A stretch of DNA of 64,000 nucleotides from Planctomycetales bacterium (GCA_020426845.1 JAGQPF010000363.1:23051-87050), one strand, 5' to 3'; counted from the stretch's first letter, positions 26,790-36,500 are shown. Numbers and translations are program-made. The notes: generated by a model from the letters alone, not told the origin.

Positions 26790-27593
26790 ATGTCCGCGAT
26801 TGATGAGTTATTTCAGCGTCTCCGCACCGAAGGCCGCAAGGCATTGATGCCGTTTATCACGGCCGGCGATCCGGACCTGCCGGCCACGGCCGCCCTGCTC
26901 CGTGAGCTACAACGGCGCGGCTGCGCCTTGGCCGAACTGGGCATCCCCTATAGCGACCCGATCGCCGATGGCCCGGTGATTCAGGCCTCCTACACGCGGG
27001 CCTTGGACAAGCACGTGAAGCTCAAGGAGATTCTGGCGACGCTACAAGCCACTCCGCTGGAGATGCCCGTGGTCACGATGGTCAGCTACGCGATCATCCT
27101 CCGCCATGGCCTGCGCGATTACGTGCAAGCGGCCAAGGCCGCTGGCGCCGCGGGCGCGATCGTGCCGGACCTGCTGGTGGAAGAAGCCGGAGACCTGCGA
27201 GCGGTCTGCGAGGCGGAGGACTTCTCGCTGATTCAGCTCGTGACCCCCACGACCCCGCGTGAACGCGCGCTGCGGATCGCGGAATCGTCGTCCGGATTTC
27301 TCTACTATGTGTCGGTGACAGGCATCACGGGAGAGCGGACGCAGCTGCCTGCCGAGCTGACGGACAACGTCGCTTGGCTCCGCGAGCGAACTGCGCTGCC
27401 GATCTGCATCGGCTTTGGCATCAGCCAGGCCGAGCACGTGCGACTGCTGAGCCCGGTTGCCGACGGGTTGATTGTCGGCTCGGCAATTATGCGTCGCATC
27501 GAGGCGGCAGGCAGCGACATCGACAAGATGATTGCGGACGTCGGCGAGTACGTCGGCGAGTTGCAAGCGGCCTTGGATGGCAGCGTCGCCTAA
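26790..27593 (+). CDS. trpA: Tryptophan synthase alpha subunit
   Basis: Splits indole-3-glycerol phosphate to indole and glyceraldehyde 3-phosphate, passing indole to TrpB. 267 aa, standard. Motifs: MPFITAGDPDL, the catalytic Glu and Asp in LAELGIPYSDPIADGPVIQ, the second loop IVPDLLVEEAGDL, YYVSVTGITGERT, and GFGISQAEHV with DGLIVGSAI for phosphate binding. It is in an operon with trpB. The region after its stop carries two hairpin repeats (27659-27708). Confidence 0.97.
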   Translation: MSAIDELFQRLRTEGRKALMPFITAGDPDLPATAALLRELQRRGCALAELGIPYSDPIADGPVIQASYTRALDKHVKLKEILATLQATPLEMPVVTMVSYAIILRHGLRDYVQAAKAAGAAGAIVPDLLVEEAGDLRAVCEAEDFSLIQLVTPTTPRERALRIAESSSGFLYYVSVTGITGERTQLPAELTDNVAWLRERTALPICIGFGISQAEHVRLLSPVADGLIVGSAIMRRIEAAGSDIDKMIADVGEYVGELQAALDGSVA

Positions 27594-27658
27594 TTCGCGA
27601 CGACAGTCGTCGCCATGGCAGGCCACCGTGACGTTGCCGCGTCAAACTCGAAACCATT

Positions 27659-27708
27659 CACAGGCTGGCAGCCTGTGCCACGTAACCATTCACAGGCTGG
27701 CAGCCTGT
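27659..27708. repeat. Hairpin repeat, CAGGCTGGCAGCCTG family (2 tandem copies)
   Basis: CACAGGCTGGCAGCCTGTG at 27659-27677 and 27690-27708, in a 31-bp direct repeat that also includes AACCATT before and CCACGTA after. It lies between trpA and the DUF6807 gene. Confidence 0.9.
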
Positions 27709-27753
27709 GCCACGTAAACACGTGACAACCGAAACCTCCGGCAGGGCAATGCG

Positions 27754-28794
27754 GTGAAGCACATCCTCTTGAATGCCTGCTTGTTGCTGCTGGCGGTCGC
27801 CGGCGCGCGACCCGCAGTCGCCCAGGCTCCTCCCGACGCCGCGAACCGTTTCGAGTTGCAAACGCGCGACGAGGGCTTGCTGCTGCTGGAGTCGGGTAAA
27901 CCCGTCTATTTCCACCAGCTGAAAGAAAAGTCGCTCGACGGCAAGTGGCCTCGTGCCAATTATCTGCATCCGGTTTACGACGCCGCTGGCCAAGTGCTCA
28001 CGGAGGACTTTCCCACGGATCATCGGCATCACCGCGGGATATTTTGGGCCTGGCATCAATTGCTGCGCGACGGGAAGTCGCTCGCGGATCCCTGGGTCTG
28101 TCAGAACCTGCAATGGCTGCCACCCGAGTCGGATGACGGCGTGGAGTTCGCGATCGTGGCGGGCCGCGCGAAGCTGACTGTGGTGCGTCATTGGACAACG
28201 CCGAATCCCGCTGGCAACGGTGACAAGGCGGCAACACCGTCACTGAGAGTCGTCGAGGACCGCTCGACCGTGACCACGCACCCGTTGAGCAACGGCGTGC
28301 GGCGACTGGACTTTGAGCTGCAGCTACGCGCACTGGTGGACGGCATCTCTATCGGCGGCTCGGACGATGCCAAAGGTTACGGCGGGTTCTCACCGCGGAT
28401 CGCGCTCGACCCTCCTGTGGAGTTTCGGGGCCGAGACGGCCGCGTGGAGCCGCAAACCGGCGCTGTCGCGGCCGGCCCCTGGCTCTCGATGGTCCGGCTC
28501 CCGCAGCCCTCGGGCAAAGCGGCGCCATCGACTCCCGCCAATCCTTCCCGTCCAACGAGCTCAATGAGCCACGCGAGCGTGACGATCTTCTGTCACCCTT
28601 CGCATCCGGTCCCGCCGGCCTGGATCCTCCGCAGTCGGCGCAGCATGCAGAATGTCGCCTGGCCCGGCCGGCAAGCCGTCGCGCTGTCCACCAAGGAGCC
28701 GATCGTGCTGCGGTATCGTTTGCTGATCCATCCGCAGCCGCTCGAAAAGGCTGCGTTGGAAAGGGAATGGCAGACGTACTCCACCGAGAAGTAA
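27754..28794 (+). CDS. Secreted DUF6807 (PmoA-like) protein
   Basis: 346 aa from GTG 27754. Signal peptide residues 1-23 (LLLLAVAGARPAVAQA). The mature protein carries the His-rich FPTDHRHHRGIFWAWHQL block, a family hallmark, plus SIGGSDDAKGYGGFSPRI. DUF6807 proteins are abundant in planctomycetes beside sugar-handling genes. No reaction is established that I can cite from sequence. The C-terminal third is Pro- and Ser-rich (PSTPANPSRPTSS) and less conserved. It is followed after 45 bases by the zinc-ribbon membrane protein on the same strand. Confidence 0.82.
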   Translation: MKHILLNACLLLLAVAGARPAVAQAPPDAANRFELQTRDEGLLLLESGKPVYFHQLKEKSLDGKWPRANYLHPVYDAAGQVLTEDFPTDHRHHRGIFWAWHQLLRDGKSLADPWVCQNLQWLPPESDDGVEFAIVAGRAKLTVVRHWTTPNPAGNGDKAATPSLRVVEDRSTVTTHPLSNGVRRLDFELQLRALVDGISIGGSDDAKGYGGFSPRIALDPPVEFRGRDGRVEPQTGAVAAGPWLSMVRLPQPSGKAAPSTPANPSRPTSSMSHASVTIFCHPSHPVPPAWILRSRRSMQNVAWPGRQAVALSTKEPIVLRYRLLIHPQPLEKAALEREWQTYSTEK

Positions 28795-28839
28795 GCGGAC
28801 CGCGAGGCGGCGGCGCAGAACCAACCGTCTGGAGCGAGC

Positions 28840-29667
28840 ATGACCCAGTTTCCCTGCCCGCGCTGTGGAGTCGAGCGCGAGACGCTCAATTCGGATTGCG
28901 CGCAGTGCGGCTGGTCGGCGGCGCCCGAGCGGACACCCCACAAAATCTTGCTGCCGCGACGGATCGGCAAATTCGAGTGGCTGGGGCTAGGCACATTGGC
29001 CTTGCTGGGAGCAGCGTTGGGAGCCGTGCGCGGCGGCATGTTTGGAGGGCTGCGAGGAGCACTGGTGCTGGGCGTCACCGCCAGCGTCTACTTCGTGACC
29101 GTTGCCGTGCTCGCGTTCGAGATCATCACCGCCTTCGCCGGCGCGGGACGCCCCAAATTCAGTTTGCGCGGCATGTTTATCTTCACGACGGTCTGGGCGA
29201 TTCTGCTGTTCGTGATGCGACTGTTGTCGCCGCGCACGCTAATGCTGGCCTTTGCCTGGCCGGCCTTTGTGGAGTCGCCGATTCTCCGCGCCTTGTTGAT
29301 GGTCTTCTTACAGATGTTAGCTTGGAGTTGGCTGTTCACTGTGCCCCTCGGAGTCACCTACAACACAATTGGCCTGTCACGGCATCGTCCGTCGCCGATC
29401 CTGGGGTACGTTTTCCTTTCCAGCGTGCTTTGGTTTCTGACGCTCGCGATGCTGCCTCTGATCGCCAGCCGATTTTGGCCCACCCAGATGATGGTCGCGG
29501 CGTTGTTGATGCTGGGCGCCGCGATCGCCTTCGCCATTGAGTGCGTGGCCCGCAACAGCGAGAACGCGCATTGGCGGCGGGCGGCGGTCGCCATTGCCAT
29601 TTCGCTACAAAACTATCTCGTGGTCGCGCTGATCATGGGTGGCGTGCCACTGACAGCCACGATCTAG
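28840..29667 (+). CDS. Zinc-ribbon multi-TM membrane protein
   Basis: 275 aa. The N-terminal ribbon has CPRC and CAQC (residues 6-9 and 20-23), a rubredoxin-like knuckle. Six or seven hydrophobic helices follow, starting WLGLGTLALLGAALGAV, with a Gly-rich GGMFGGLRGALVLG segment. Ends PLTATI. Topology suggests an integral inner-membrane protein with a cytoplasmic metal-binding N-terminus. Family not recognised. It may share a transcript with the DUF6807 gene and converges with the histidine kinase gene 44 bases away. Confidence 0.75.
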   Translation: MTQFPCPRCGVERETLNSDCAQCGWSAAPERTPHKILLPRRIGKFEWLGLGTLALLGAALGAVRGGMFGGLRGALVLGVTASVYFVTVAVLAFEIITAFAGAGRPKFSLRGMFIFTTVWAILLFVMRLLSPRTLMLAFAWPAFVESPILRALLMVFLQMLAWSWLFTVPLGVTYNTIGLSRHRPSPILGYVFLSSVLWFLTLAMLPLIASRFWPTQMMVAALLMLGAAIAFAIECVARNSENAHWRRAAVAIAISLQNYLVVALIMGGVPLTATI

Positions 29668-29711
29668 GAGCAATGAAGCCATGGAGTCGGACGAGCCAGC
29701 AGCCTGTCTCT

Positions 29712-31433
29712 CTACGGCTTGCCTCCAAGCAGCGTGAACGAAAATTCGGCTCCCTGCCCCGGCTCACTGGCAACCGAGACCGCGCCCCCCTGCTTTTCAA
29801 CGAGACGCCTGACAATCGAAAGTCCAAAGCCGCGATCGTGATTTTGAACGCTGCCGGGCTTGGGCGAGAACACGTGCGGCAATACCTCGACAGGAATGCC
29901 CCGTCCATTGTCGGCAACCGTGAATCGCCAGCGCTGGCCGCCCTCGATCGGCTCGGCCCGCAGCTCAATCCGCAGCGGGGCGCCGCCGGCATGCTCCAAA
30001 GCGTTGCCCAGCAAGTTCACCAACACCTGCTCAATTCCAATCGGATTTCCGTAGGCCAGAGGCCAGGGAGCGGGCCGCACAAACTCGACATCGGCTCGCC
30101 GCCCGGCGACTCGCTGGATGGCGGCATCCAAGATCTCGTTCATGTCGACCACTTCCAATGCGGGCGCCCCCGCCTCCAGCGAGGCCAACAAGAGCAACTC
30201 CTCGATGATTCGCGTCATCGACTCCGTTGACTTGAGGATTCCTCGCGACATGCGATCCAGCGTGCTCTCCGAAGTCAGGCTGCGAATTGCGTTGGCATAG
30301 TTCACAATCGCCCCCAGTGGATTCTTCAGATCGTGCGCCACCGTGTGAGCGTAAGCCTCCAGGTCGTTCAAGAGCTCGTGTGAACGCGACTCGTCGCGAA
30401 GCACGATCACTCGGCCTTCGTTGACCTGCCAGCCGCCGAGATTCGAGACGGAAGCAACGTACACCGCTTGGCCTTGGTGACGCTCGAGCCGCAACTCGTG
30501 GCGGCCGGGCTGGGCGTCCAACAACACCTGCCGAAGCGGCGAGTCGCTCACGCAACGAGGATCGTGCAACGAGTGGCGAAACACGGCCGCTGTCCCATGC
30601 GGCGGCAGACCAAGGTGCTCGACCAGCATTCGCAGTCCATGTGGATTGACCTCGACAATGTTGGAATGACGGTCAACGACAATCACCGGGTCGTGGACGG
30701 CCGCCAACATCGCGTCCAAGACGACGGGAGCGGACGTCAGCAGGCGAAATCGGAACAACCCAATCGCCAGCAACGTCGTCGTGAACGGCGAGACAAACAC
30801 GGTCTTGTCGAGCGTCGAGATGCCGAGCCAGCCGAGCGCGGACGCGATTGCAACCGATCCCGAGATGACCGCAGAGGCGACCACACAAAGGATCTGCCAG
30901 CGGCTCTTCGATCCAGCGCGAAACAGAAAGGTGAGCAATAACAACACGCCCAGATAGTACGCCGAGTCGATCGTCCGCATGTAACTTCGAAACAGCCAAC
31001 CGTTGACTCGTTGGCTCGGGTGAAACCAATGGCCGTGCCGCTCAAAGCGAATCGTCTCGACAAACCAACGAGGCTCGACCCACGAGCAAATCGCCATGAC
31101 CGCGGCGCCGGCCAGCAGCAAAAACAACACCGGCGCGAGCCACCTGCGGCGCAGCAGCCCGGTGTAATTGCAGCAGAACAATAGCCAAACCGATGTCAGC
31201 ACACTCGCCGTCGTGACCCGCCCCGTGCTGATCCAGAACTCCGACCACGCCGCCGTTGGCCCCAGCAGCCCCAGCAGGCCTGCTCCCATCCATGCCGCCG
31301 ACGCCAGCAAATAAGCAACGAAATATTGCGTGGAACGATGCGTGCCGCGGCCATGCACCTGCCATGCCACCACCAGCACGAGCAGTATGGAGATCACGCC
31401 GAACGCGAAATACAGTCCGATCGCTTCGAACAT
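29712..31433 (-). CDS. Sensor histidine kinase with N-terminal multi-TM sensor and PAS domain
   Basis: 573 aa. Residues 1-220 hold seven or so TM helices (YFAFGVISILLVLVVAW onward), like the 7TM histidine kinase sensor. A PAS domain follows (about 230-345: DPVIVVDRHSNIVEVN). The phosphoacceptor H-box is AHTVAHDLKNPLGAIVNYAN. The ATPase domain has the N-box NLLGNALEHAG, the G1 box DNGRGIPVEV and the G2 box GFGLSIVRRLVEKQGG. All catalytic motifs are intact. No response regulator is adjacent. Upstream lies a hairpin repeat cluster and the PL4/CE15 operon on the same strand. Confidence 0.92.
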   Translation of the reverse strand: MFEAIGLYFAFGVISILLVLVVAWQVHGRGTHRSTQYFVAYLLASAAWMGAGLLGLLGPTAAWSEFWISTGRVTTASVLTSVWLLFCCNYTGLLRRRWLAPVLFLLLAGAAVMAICSWVEPRWFVETIRFERHGHWFHPSQRVNGWLFRSYMRTIDSAYYLGVLLLLTFLFRAGSKSRWQILCVVASAVISGSVAIASALGWLGISTLDKTVFVSPFTTTLLAIGLFRFRLLTSAPVVLDAMLAAVHDPVIVVDRHSNIVEVNPHGLRMLVEHLGLPPHGTAAVFRHSLHDPRCVSDSPLRQVLLDAQPGRHELRLERHQGQAVYVASVSNLGGWQVNEGRVIVLRDESRSHELLNDLEAYAHTVAHDLKNPLGAIVNYANAIRSLTSESTLDRMSRGILKSTESMTRIIEELLLLASLEAGAPALEVVDMNEILDAAIQRVAGRRADVEFVRPAPWPLAYGNPIGIEQVLVNLLGNALEHAGGAPLRIELRAEPIEGGQRWRFTVADNGRGIPVEVLPHVFSPKPGSVQNHDRGFGLSIVRRLVEKQGGAVSVASEPGQGAEFSFTLLGGKP

Positions 31434-31457
31434 GCCAGCCTCTAACCTCGTCGTAGT

Positions 31458-31541
31458 GCAGGCTGCCAGCCTGCAACCTGGTCGTAGTGCAGGCTGCCAG
31501 CCTGCAACCTGCGGCCACCCTACACAGGCTGGCAGCCTGTG
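31458..31541. repeat. Hairpin repeat, CAGGCTGGCAGCCTG family (3 copies)
   Basis: GCAGGCTGCCAGCCTGC at 31458-31474 and 31489-31505, and the opposite-polarity CACAGGCTGGCAGCCTGTG at 31523-31541. It lies between the PL4 lyase stop and the histidine kinase start. Confidence 0.9.
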
Positions 31542-31564
31542 CTACGAACCAACCTGACAGTCCT

Positions 31565-33493
31565 CTACTTGCCCTTCGGCGACGCCAACTCGAGGCGAAG
31601 ATAGTCATAGACGACCCCGGCGCCATTGGCGCCGGCCGGCACGGTCAAGGTGACCTCGTTGTCGCCGGACGCCAGCAGCGAGGCGGGGAACTCCAATTGC
31701 CGCTCGTACCAGAGCCCCTGCAGCTGGTGTCGCGTGATCACACCTTCAGGCCTTCCCAACGCAATCTCGCCCGCTCGCTTGCCGTTGACCGAAACGGCGA
31801 CGAACCTCGTGCCCGTGCCGCAAACCGCCAGCCGCAGAACTGCAGTCGCGTTCTCCGCGCGCAGCGCCGCGTCGTCCTCCAACACAAAACCAATCCGATA
31901 CGGCGTCGCTCGCCCTCGCCCGCTGACGCCGCGAAACGGCACCACGCGCGCATCGGAGTCCTCGTTGTGGGGAACATGCGCGTAAAACCAGTCGCGACTC
32001 GGATCACTCTTGCCAACCGTAAACTGAACATCATCGGGAAACAACTTTGCGTACTGCAGGACGATATCCGGCTCGAAGAAGCGGTCTGCCCCGGCAAACT
32101 CCGACGCACTCCGATTGGGGATCCCGATTTCCCAGAGCGGCCTCCCCTGCCGCACCGGCTTCCAAGTCAGCTCGCCCACATCATGGACGCCGCCTCCGGC
32201 GACCTTGACCCCTGCGTGCTCGAACTCGCCCAGAATTCCGTCTGCGAATGCATAGAGTGTGTACTCACCGGGCGCAACATGCGGAATCGAAAAGGCCCCA
32301 TGGGGATCATCGCTGGGCGCCCAAAATTGCAGATGCTTGGCGTCGGTCTGCCATGAGACCGATTGCCGCCGGCCTCGCCAACCCGGCACTTGATAGGCGC
32401 CATGGGCCAGACCGACCATCAGCCTGCCGGCAAACTGCTTGGCCAGCGGGTCGTCCAGCTTCAACCTGCCTTTGACCACGCTGCGAGCGTCGCGATTTGC
32501 ATAGCCGGGCGTTTGGACCCAATCGTACGGCCACTTCTTGGCCTCCTCGACGGCCTGCCGACGAGCGTCACGCCACAGCTCAAGCGGCTCGGCGCCTTCG
32601 TTGACATACAGCAAGAACGGGCCGATCACGCGAGTCCAGCGCTCGCCCTGCTCCACCGACACATTCGCTCCGCCATAGTGGCTCGAGCGCCAATAGTTCA
32701 GCACCACCGGGGCTTGCACCGAAGTGGTGTCGCGATGACAGAGGAACTCGGGCTTGGTCGGCCCGCCGCTCAAGTACTCGATGGTCGAGTTGACGAAGTA
32801 AAAGCCAACCTTGCGTTTCGTCGAAGCGAATCCGAACGCAAGGTTCTCGGATTGAATCGCCGTGTAGACATACTTGTCCTCGCCCGGAAGCGCACGGGGG
32901 TAATGTTTGTTGCGCTGCGCGTCGACGCTGATCCAATCAAAGTCCGCCGCCAACTTGGCCGCATACCGCGCTTCGGTCATCGTTGCCGCACCGTACTCCG
33001 GCAGATGGTCGAAAATGCAGTAGGTATATATCCCCGAATCGCCGCGGCCCAGGCAGTAGCGAATCTCGATGTCGGCCGGAAAGTCGCCATCGGACGCGGC
33101 GCCCGGACCATGGCCCATCTTCCTGCCCCCCGAGACACCTTTCACCGCGACCTCGGCCCGCTCGCCGCCGTTGGCGGCAGGGTCAATCGTCACCCTCGTG
33201 AGCCGATCAACGCCCCCTGACGTGTCGTGTGACCAGTAACCGCCGGCATGCCCCGAGCGATCGGTGAGCAGTTCAACGCCCTTGAACCGCAGCGATCGCA
33301 AGTCGCCGCTACGTTTGGAAACGCTGGCCGTGATCGTGCCGTTGCTGAGCGTGAAAGCGTCAACGCTCTCGCGAACGCTCACCTCATCGTCCGCCGCCTG
33401 AACGAGCCGGGCCACCGGGCCGAACGGAAACACGCCGAGCCCCATGGAGCCGAAGGCTAGACAAATAACGCCAACGCGGAATTGTGCCCACAT
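31565..33493 (-). CDS. Secreted rhamnogalacturonan lyase, polysaccharide lyase family 4
   Basis: 642 aa from ATG 33493, where a signal peptide starts (VGVICLAFGSMGLGVF). The N-terminal catalytic domain (about 35-360) has beta-sandwich features (DAFTLSNGTITASVSKRSGDL) and GGPTKPEFLCHRD. A fibronectin-like domain follows (GAFSIPHVAPGEYTLYAFADG), then a C-terminal carbohydrate-binding jelly roll starting PLWEIGIPNRSASEF. This three-domain order is that of PL4 enzymes, which cut the Rha-GalA backbone of pectin by beta-elimination. Eight bases separate it from the CE15-like esterase upstream, so they are cotranscribed. Exported. Confidence 0.88.
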   Translation of the reverse strand: MWAQFRVGVICLAFGSMGLGVFPFGPVARLVQAADDEVSVRESVDAFTLSNGTITASVSKRSGDLRSLRFKGVELLTDRSGHAGGYWSHDTSGGVDRLTRVTIDPAANGGERAEVAVKGVSGGRKMGHGPGAASDGDFPADIEIRYCLGRGDSGIYTYCIFDHLPEYGAATMTEARYAAKLAADFDWISVDAQRNKHYPRALPGEDKYVYTAIQSENLAFGFASTKRKVGFYFVNSTIEYLSGGPTKPEFLCHRDTTSVQAPVVLNYWRSSHYGGANVSVEQGERWTRVIGPFLLYVNEGAEPLELWRDARRQAVEEAKKWPYDWVQTPGYANRDARSVVKGRLKLDDPLAKQFAGRLMVGLAHGAYQVPGWRGRRQSVSWQTDAKHLQFWAPSDDPHGAFSIPHVAPGEYTLYAFADGILGEFEHAGVKVAGGGVHDVGELTWKPVRQGRPLWEIGIPNRSASEFAGADRFFEPDIVLQYAKLFPDDVQFTVGKSDPSRDWFYAHVPHNEDSDARVVPFRGVSGRGRATPYRIGFVLEDDAALRAENATAVLRLAVCGTGTRFVAVSVNGKRAGEIALGRPEGVITRHQLQGLWYERQLEFPASLLASGDNEVTLTVPAGANGAGVVYDYLRLELASPKGK

Positions 33494-33500
33494 ATGTTTG

Positions 33501-34847
33501 CTATCGCTTCGTTTGGTAGTGTTGATCTGCGAAACGCAAAAACAGGCGCCAATCCTCCGGCACCGAGCGGTGTCCCTGCGAGTGATAGTGGAACGCCAAG
33601 TGTTTGCCGATAACCGGCTGGTCCAGACCGGGTAGCATGCTCGTCCCAAGGTCGGATGCGCCCAACAGCCGATAGACGGGACCCGCCGCGACCATGGCCA
33701 GAAACTCTCCCTTCGGGTCGCTCCATTGGTCGCTGAGGCCGCCGTTGACATATACCGGTCGCGGAGCGATCAACGAGATCAGCATATGTTGGTCGACGGG
33801 CAGCTCGCTCCACTTGCCAACCCAATTCTGAAGGTTCCCGGCAAACTGCCAAGGGAAGTTTTGCGCCATGTCGTCCAGAGTCTCTCCCCAATCGCGACGG
33901 ATCAACGAAGCGCCCATCTCACCCGGCACGACGCTGAACACACAGGCGATGCGCTCGTCCTGCGCCGCGGCCCACAGAGCAGTCTTGCCCAGCCGCGACG
34001 CGCCGGTCAGCGAGATCTTGCTGGCATCCAGATCGCGGTCGCTCTCCAAGTAATCGATCACCCGGCTGACGCCCCAGGCCCAGGCGCCAATCGCGCCCCA
34101 CTCATCATCCGCCGGACGATCTTGACCATCTTCAAGCGATTGCCCGATGACCCCCTGTCGCCACTGGTCGGCTCGATCGGGCTGGATCTCGCCGTAACGG
34201 ATGTGAGCGTACGCCCAGCCGTTGGCCAACACTGCCGCCACCGGATCAAATACAGGCTCGTCGTTCTTGGGGCGGCGAGCTGGCCCCGACACATCGAAAA
34301 ACGAGAGATTCAGCAACACCGGCGCCGGAGCAGCCGCGTTCTTCGGCACCAGCAAGGTAAGGCGCCATTGCGGTCCCGCATCGCCAACCCTGCCGAGCAC
34401 CGTCTTGGCCACGGCCGCTCCCTCACGAGCATGCTCGGCTGTTTCCGTGACTCGCCAAGTCACGCGGGGCACCCGTTCGGGAACGCGACCGTAGATGTGT
34501 TGGCGATAGAAACTCAAAATCTCTTGCCGACGAGCCGCCCATTGCTCCACGCTCGCCACTCGGCGACCATCGGACATCGTCAGCGGATCCGGCAGTGTAT
34601 AAGCGGGCACCAGCGCCTCGTCATAATTCGACACATGTCCCGTGCGGCGGGCCAACCGCACGGGGTTCCCGTGAGCATCCCTGCCGCCGATGAACGGGAC
34701 ATTCTTTGCGTTGCCCGCCGTTCCCGGCGGTGGGTCCGTCGCGGACTTCGTTTGCGCTTCGACGAACCGCACGGCGCAAACGGTCCCCAGCACAAGTGTC
34801 AATGCAACGGGCGAAAGCAAAAGGCGACGTCGTCTCCGCCAATGCAT
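33501..34847 (-). CDS. Secreted CE15-like glucuronoyl esterase (alpha/beta hydrolase)
   Basis: 448 aa from ATG 34847. An Arg-rich N-terminus (MHWRRRRRLLLS) and hydrophobic core form a signal peptide. The nucleophile elbow SLTGASRLGKTALWAA matches the CE15 G-x-S-R-x-G-K signature. The His region FHYHSQGHRSVPEDW lies at the C-terminus, and an acidic residue is present in FSVVPGEMGASLIR. CE15 enzymes cleave ester links between glucuronate side chains and lignin or other groups. It is first in an operon with the PL4 lyase, so the pair probably acts on acidic plant or algal polysaccharide. Confidence 0.88.
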   Translation of the reverse strand: MHWRRRRRLLLSPVALTLVLGTVCAVRFVEAQTKSATDPPPGTAGNAKNVPFIGGRDAHGNPVRLARRTGHVSNYDEALVPAYTLPDPLTMSDGRRVASVEQWAARRQEILSFYRQHIYGRVPERVPRVTWRVTETAEHAREGAAVAKTVLGRVGDAGPQWRLTLLVPKNAAAPAPVLLNLSFFDVSGPARRPKNDEPVFDPVAAVLANGWAYAHIRYGEIQPDRADQWRQGVIGQSLEDGQDRPADDEWGAIGAWAWGVSRVIDYLESDRDLDASKISLTGASRLGKTALWAAAQDERIACVFSVVPGEMGASLIRRDWGETLDDMAQNFPWQFAGNLQNWVGKWSELPVDQHMLISLIAPRPVYVNGGLSDQWSDPKGEFLAMVAAGPVYRLLGASDLGTSMLPGLDQPVIGKHLAFHYHSQGHRSVPEDWRLFLRFADQHYQTKR

Positions 34848-35435
34848 GGTCTGGCCTTTCTGTGCAACGGAGTCCAGTGGACCGTCAAGCCTTAGTTTTG
34901 TGGTTGGAAGAACGCAAGAAGTCGTGGCGAGCCACGAGCTTGGGGCGGCGGCTAACCCAACGCTTCGTGTTGACGGGGGACTAGCACGTTCCGTTCCGCC
35001 CAAGGTCCGGCGCCACCACCGCGTCATTGCTCTCGAGGCGCCGTTTCGGGCAGCCGCACATTTTACGTCAACCGGCGTGACCAAACCGAATGCAAGGAAA
35101 TTTCCTCTTTCTGGCAGTGTTCGGCAACGCAGTCCGACACGGATTCAACTTGACGCGGTCCCATTTCGATAATATTTCTTGAAGTATGGGGAATCCGGTG
35201 CGCCGACCTCCGAGGACGGCGACGGCGAGTTGTCCTTCGCCGACTACCGACTTCTCCCGTTCTCATTGAAATCGCGATCGACCGTTTTCCGTAGGTTTAT
35301 CCACTGGATCCCGCGGCGCGTCGACGGGAGTCGGACTGCGATTGAAGCAGGTCTTGCCCCGCGCCTACGCGTCGGGGTTCCCGATTGTGCATAGGAGAGG
35401 AAAACGGCGGTGCGCCCCCCAAGCTGGAGGACGCC
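34848..35435. other. 588-bp intergenic region
   Basis: Divergent gap between the CE15-like gene and the gene at 35436. It must hold both promoters. TTGACG at 35150-35155 has a weak -10 (TATTTC at the right spacing; TAATAT is too close). No repeat or RNA structure was recognised, and the frames in it are not protein-like. Confidence 0.4.
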
Positions 35436-35993
35436 ATGACCTCACCTTCGCCCGACCGCCACTCTGCCGAAACCACATTAAAGCGGTACTTCACCGGTGT
35501 CGCTGAGCAGACTTTTCAGACGCAGCTAGGCGTCGCCAACCCCACGCTGATCGACTATGTCAGCGATCTGCTGATTCGCTTTGTGCGAATGGAGTCGGTG
35601 CAGAGAGTCCGCGATCCTTCAGGCAATCGCCTGCAGCAGTTGGGCTCCATGCTCCGCGAAGCCGAGGCGCGAATCGGCGACGCGAAACGGGCTGTGCATC
35701 GGCATATCGGCGACTACGCGTTGTTCTGGGCGGGCTTGTTTCCCGAGTCCCTGCGGCAGAAGGTCGGCGACGACGGCTACCAAGTGTACTGCGTCCACGG
35801 CAAACATGCGTACCGAGTCGCCAGCCGCATCGAGAGCGACACGATGCCTCCCAGCGAAGTGCTGGAACAGCTGAGTGAGGAGTTTGAACTCTGCGCCTAC
35901 GGGTTGCTCGAAGTGCGCAAGGAGCTAAATCGGCGCGACGACAACGGCGATGGCGGCGATGGCGACTTGCCGTGTCGACTGCTGCTCAATTAG
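35436..35993 (+). CDS. Protein of unknown function (185 aa)
   Basis: Starts at ATG 35436 with CTGGAGG six bases upstream. Mostly helical and soluble, without signal peptide or TM helix. Recognisable stretch: ETTLKRYFTGVAEQTFQTQLG, then YVSDLLIRFVRM, then YALFWAGLFPESLRQK. Ends in an Asp/Gly-rich tail (DDNGDGGDGD). I do not recognise a family name, though its layout suggests a conserved planctomycete protein. It converges with fliJ (36 bases apart). Confidence 0.75.
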   Translation: MTSPSPDRHSAETTLKRYFTGVAEQTFQTQLGVANPTLIDYVSDLLIRFVRMESVQRVRDPSGNRLQQLGSMLREAEARIGDAKRAVHRHIGDYALFWAGLFPESLRQKVGDDGYQVYCVHGKHAYRVASRIESDTMPPSEVLEQLSEEFELCAYGLLEVRKELNRRDDNGDGGDGDLPCRLLLN

Positions 35994-36028
35994 CGGTCTG
36001 GCACACGCGCCAACTTCGATCAACGCCT

Positions 36029-36487
36029 TCACAGTTGGCGCGACGACATTGCGGCGTTGGCTGCGATCAGGTCGTGATGCTGTCTGGCCGCGTCGGTGCG
36101 CTCGCGGTCAACACGCTGTTGTTCGCGCCGTTGCCGCAACAGATCGAGAGCTTGCCACTCCTGCCGCACCTGTCGCCAATGCTGCTCGGCCTCATCAAGC
36201 TGGCGTCGACGGCTGTCGGCCTCGCGAGCGGCCAACTGCCATTGCTGCTCAGCGGCTTGCGCCTCGGCGGTTCGCTGCTGCCACTCGCCCGCCAAAAACA
36301 CTCGACAGTTTCCCGTTTCACTTCGCTCCAGCCACGCATCTCGACTCAGCGCCCGCTCGCGAGCCAGCTGCTGAGCAGTCTCGGCGCGTTGGACCGCGGC
36401 TTCCCATTGCCGGTTTGCGGAGGACAATGCAGCAGCACACGCGTCGCGCCGCCGTTCCACCTCGCGTAGCAAGAGCTCGAGCCCCAT
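36029..36487 (-). CDS. fliJ: FliJ-like flagellar export chaperone
   Basis: 152 aa, almost wholly coiled coil and rich in Gln, Glu, Arg and Ala. FliJ (about 147 aa in enteric bacteria) is the stalk-like coiled-coil subunit in the FliI ATPase ring of the flagellar export apparatus. Sequence conservation in FliJ is very weak. The call rests on length, coiled-coil pattern and position directly after fliI (13-base gap) in the operon. Function by context is strong, by sequence moderate. Confidence 0.8.
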   Translation of the reverse strand: MGLELLLREVERRRDACAAALSSANRQWEAAVQRAETAQQLARERALSRDAWLERSETGNCRVFLAGEWQQRTAEAQAAEQQWQLAAREADSRRRQLDEAEQHWRQVRQEWQALDLLRQRREQQRVDRERTDAARQHHDLIAANAAMSSRQL

Positions 36488-36500
36488 CGATTCACTCCCG

